DNA of 64,000 bases, from contig NZ_CH672390.1 in NCBI RefSeq assembly GCF_000152865.1, positions 620,001 to 684,000 on the forward strand, given 5' to 3'. The stretch is from Erythrobacter sp. NAP1. Lineage in GTDB: Bacteria; Pseudomonadota; Alphaproteobacteria; Sphingomonadales; Sphingomonadaceae. The translations under genes were made by a program, and so were the position numbers. Positions 61,654 through 64,000 of the stretch are shown in pieces. Each line of letters starts with the position of its first letter. Within the stretch, counting starts at the first letter, position 1. The notes beneath the pieces are model-generated. The model ran no database searches, was not told the origin of the DNA, and worked only from the letters and a program-made list of their open reading frames with translations.

Positions 61654-62541
61654 ATGGAGATTTTGACCACCAAAATTCATGGAGCGGGAGGACTCTCCCT
61701 TGCCGCAGAAGTGATTGGTGGCGACAACGCCATGCCCGTCCTGCTCGCACATGGCGGCGGGCAGACGCGCCGTGCGTGGAAGCGCGTAACAGGTGATTTG
61801 GCCGAAGCTGGCTACCGCACAATTGCGATTGATATGCGCGGTCATGGCGAGAGCGATTGGGCTGCGAGCGGAGCATACGATATTCGCGACTTCGCTTCCG
61901 ATCTTGTAGCGATTGCATCAGGCATGGAATGCAAACCAGCACTCGTTGGTGCTTCGCTGGGGGGACTGGCCGGGATCATCGCCGAGGGTTATCTCGCGCC
62001 AGACACTTTCGCTTCCCTGACCCTTGTAGACATTGCCCCGCGCATGGAGCCGGGCGGCGTGATGCGTGTGGTCGGTTTCATGGAACAGCATGTCGATACC
62101 GGCTTTTCTTCACCTGAAGAAGCGGCGGGAATCATCGCGAGGTACATGCCGCATCGCCGCAAGCGCGGGGCTGGAGAGGGACTGCGGCGCTACCTGCGCA
62201 AAAAGGATGATGGCCGCTACTACTGGCACTGGGACCCGGCCTTTATCCGTAACATCATGACCACGAAGCGAAGCGATCCGGCTCATCAGGATCGGCAATT
62301 CGATGCGCTGAGCGATGCGGCCAGTCGGCTTTCGTTACCAGTGCATCTCATTCGCGGCGGATCGAGCGATCTGGTTTCCGAAGAGGCGGTGGCGCATTTG
62401 CGCGACCTGGTCCCGAACACCGAATATTCCGACATCGCAGATGCCACGCATATGGTGGTGGGAGACGCCAACGACGCCTTTTCGGAAGCGATCCTCGATT
62501 TTCTGACCCGCCATCACTCTCCCCAAGGAACTACAGCATGA
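61654..62541 (+). CDS. Alpha/beta hydrolase
   Basis: A 295-residue alpha/beta-fold hydrolase. The nucleophile elbow VGASLGGLAG is near residue 96 (Ser), with an oxyanion-type LAHGGGQTRRAW near 28 and a late histidine in DATHMVVGD near 267. It resembles esterase/haloperoxidase-like enzymes; the substrate is unknown. ATG at 61654 is preferred to GTG at 61642 because the -10-like box ends at 61638, leaving almost no leader. Confidence 0.88.
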   Translation: MEILTTKIHGAGGLSLAAEVIGGDNAMPVLLAHGGGQTRRAWKRVTGDLAEAGYRTIAIDMRGHGESDWAASGAYDIRDFASDLVAIASGMECKPALVGASLGGLAGIIAEGYLAPDTFASLTLVDIAPRMEPGGVMRVVGFMEQHVDTGFSSPEEAAGIIARYMPHRRKRGAGEGLRRYLRKKDDGRYYWHWDPAFIRNIMTTKRSDPAHQDRQFDALSDAASRLSLPVHLIRGGSSDLVSEEAVAHLRDLVPNTEYSDIADATHMVVGDANDAFSEAILDFLTRHHSPQGTTA

Positions 62542-62951
62542 GCAAGGAGCACGGTCCAATCGATTGCGAACGTCTTGATGAGCTGTTGCGGATTGCTCCG
62601 TTTCATCAATGGCTCGGTCTGACGGTAAAATCGTATTCTAGCGAGCAGATTGAGCTCGAAATGCCGTGGCGCGAAGAGATTATCTCGAACCCGATGATCG
62701 GTTCAGCTCATGGCGGCGTGCTGGCATCGCTGATTGACCTCACAGGGCTCTACACATTGCTGTCGCAAGGTGTGACAGCGAAGGTGACAGCCGACCTGCG
62801 CGTTGATTATCATCGCCCGGCGACTTCTGGGCCCCTCATTGTGACGGGTCAGGTGGTCAAGGTCGGAAGGCAAATCTCGGTTGCCGAAAGCCGGATAGTT
62901 GGACCGGACGGCAAACTGATCGCCAGCGGCAGGAGTGCCTACATATGTTAG
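62538..62951 (+). CDS. PaaI-family hotdog thioesterase
   Basis: A 137-residue hotdog-fold acyl-CoA thioesterase. ISNPMIGSAHGGVLASLIDLTG near residue 49 is the catalytic helix, and VDYHRPATSGPL near 92 is typical of the PaaI group. ATG overlaps the hydrolase stop (ATGA), so it is the second gene of the MarR-controlled operon. Confidence 0.92.
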   Translation: MSKEHGPIDCERLDELLRIAPFHQWLGLTVKSYSSEQIELEMPWREEIISNPMIGSAHGGVLASLIDLTGLYTLLSQGVTAKVTADLRVDYHRPATSGPLIVTGQVVKVGRQISVAESRIVGPDGKLIASGRSAYIC

Positions 62952-64000
62952 CGCGCGCCACCCTAACGGCTTTCTGTTTGGCTCTTGCTGCATGCTCAGG
63001 TGGCGTGGACGGAAGCGAGGCGGGGCAAGACGCGCAGTCAGGTCCGCGCAAAGTTCAGACAATGGTCGTCGAACTCGAATTGCTCGCAGAACCAGTAAAA
63101 GCATTCGGCACCATTGCAGCCAAGCAAAGCAGTTCGATCGGAGCGCTCGCAGAGGGGCCGGTTGAGCGCATTTTCGTAAAGGTCGGCGACAGGGTATCGC
63201 GGGGCCAACCACTCTTTCGTATCCGTCAGGCTGATTACCAGCGGCGCGTCGCCGAAGCGCAGGCCGCCGTCGATCTAGCTAGCGCCCGAGCGATCGAGGC
63301 AGAACGGCGCTACGAGCGCGTTATTGCGCTTGCACCTAAGGGTTTTGTATCAAACGCGCAGGTCGATGCGGTCGAAACGGAACTTGCCGTTGCACGAGCG
63401 CAAAAAACGCAGGCTCAGGCAGTGTTCGGCACCGCGCAGCAAGCGTTATCTGATACCATCACGCGAGCGCCTTACGATGGCGTTGTTACCGCTCGGTTGG
63501 TCGATGAAGGGGTCTACCTCAACAACCGCTTTTCGATGGGCGGTCAATCAGCAGCGCTCCAATTGCAGGAGCTCGGAACGGTCGCCGCCATCGTGAACGC
63601 GCCACAGGAATATGTTGACGCCTTTCGGCGAAATATGCCCGCTCGCGTCTACATCGAAGGGTTCGACGAGCCGATTGATAGCATAGTCTATATTATCAAC
63701 GACCGGGTCGACCCTGAGAGCCGGATGGTCGAATTGCGGCTGCCGATTGCCAATCCAAATTATCGCATCAGCTCAGGTTTGGGGGCTCGCGCTGAAATCA
63801 ACGTCCCACCCGTTTCGGCGATAATCCTCCCTCGAACCGCAATCCGTGGCGATAGTGCTGCCGCGCACGTTTTCATTGTTGAAAACGGGAAGGCACATGG
63901 GCGCGAAGTTACTTTCGAGAGCATCGATCTTGATCGGGTGCGCATTCTTTCAGGCTTGGCCGCAGGGGATGAATTGATCCTCGATCCGCCTTCGACTTTG
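62945..64000 (+). CDS. RND-type periplasmic efflux adaptor, 3' end missing
   Basis: Membrane-fusion (HlyD/AcrA-like) adaptor that would link an RND pump to an outer-membrane channel. A signal peptide ends in a lipobox (LALAAC near residue 18). The lipoyl half GPVERIFVKVGDRVSRGQPLF lies near 74, a helical hairpin from 95 to 165, then the return lipoyl and beta-barrel parts. The start overlaps the thioesterase stop. The frame is open to the end of the window (352 codons seen), so the C-terminus and pump lie beyond. Confidence 0.9.
   Translation, partial: MLARATLTAFCLALAACSGGVDGSEAGQDAQSGPRKVQTMVVELELLAEPVKAFGTIAAKQSSSIGALAEGPVERIFVKVGDRVSRGQPLFRIRQADYQRRVAEAQAAVDLASARAIEAERRYERVIALAPKGFVSNAQVDAVETELAVARAQKTQAQAVFGTAQQALSDTITRAPYDGVVTARLVDEGVYLNNRFSMGGQSAALQLQELGTVAAIVNAPQEYVDAFRRNMPARVYIEGFDEPIDSIVYIINDRVDPESRMVELRLPIANPNYRISSGLGARAEINVPPVSAIILPRTAIRGDSAAAHVFIVENGKAHGREVTFESIDLDRVRILSGLAAGDELILDPPSTL

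Noticed and set aside
24315..64000. A right-hand copy of the tRNA-Met 3' end that would mark attR.
   Set aside because: Reading the spacers at 43-47, 53, 59 and 61 kb revealed no matching stretch; a computed search is needed before excluding it.
1..64000. CRISPR arrays.
   Set aside because: No regularly spaced direct repeats were noticed, and no cas-like proteins are encoded.

Overview
The window looks like chromosomal DNA of a GC-rich alphaproteobacterium of the Sphingomonadales, most likely an Erythrobacter/Qipengyuania/Altererythrobacter relative. This rests on protein resemblance (FtsY, MtaB, AspS, FabF, PgsA), a CtrA-type box (TTAA-N7-TTAA), and an integrated element whose gene set (strawberry-notch helicase, large ParB-like protein, ArdC, DUF2493, SSB) is typical of sphingomonads. 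The genus is inferred by eye and was not computed.

1-24.4 kb is ordinary core chromosome: kup (5' end missing), yciB-ftsY-mtaB-dapF, a GGDEF/EAL protein, EVE, SDR and CsbD proteins, a ThDP enzyme, an LplT-like transporter, pgsA, the rnd-oxyR-HAD operon, aspS, a DUF2383 protein, a histone-deacetylase-like amidohydrolase, a Tat/lipoprotein-like unknown, acpP-fabF-mltG, a 2H phosphoesterase, a cNMP-binding membrane protein, then tRNA-Met(CAU).

24.4-43.2 kb is an integrated element beginning at the tRNA. It holds a P4-type integrase, a lytic transglycosylase, a CHC2-Toprim protein, a 1411-residue methyltransferase/strawberry-notch helicase, a ParB-like protein, ArdC, an Xre/RES toxin-antitoxin pair, DUF2493 and SSB. 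A mercury-resistance-like cassette (merR, merT, GDCCVxxC protein, flavin disulfide reductase, membrane protein) sits between the ParB-like and ArdC genes. Several element genes share long leaders with a GA-rich block, a hairpin and then the Shine-Dalgarno. No relaxase or type IV secretion genes are visible.

43.6-46.8 kb carries two tyrosine recombinases overlapping by four bases, followed by a RelE/HigB-like toxin and its HTH antitoxin.

46.9-60.9 kb is a dense sulfide/persulfide and oxidative-stress block, almost all on the minus strand. It includes a persulfide dioxygenase, two YeeE/YedE half-transporters, a BLH-type sulfurtransferase/phosphatase, an SQOR-type sulfide:quinone oxidoreductase, SulP, a tiny HTH protein, DoxX, Dps, a DUF2202 lipoprotein, a 1-Cys peroxiredoxin, a CIO-type cytochrome bd with its DUF2474 small protein, an MBL-rhodanese fusion with a degenerate metal motif, and two methyltransferases. 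Divergently are a second 1-Cys peroxiredoxin and a cysteine-less ArsR regulator. Read together: oxidise sulfide, handle persulfide, export or import sulfur anions, and keep respiring through a sulfide-tolerant oxidase.

61.1-64 kb has a MarR regulator divergent from an alpha/beta hydrolase, a thioesterase and a periplasmic efflux adaptor cut by the window end.
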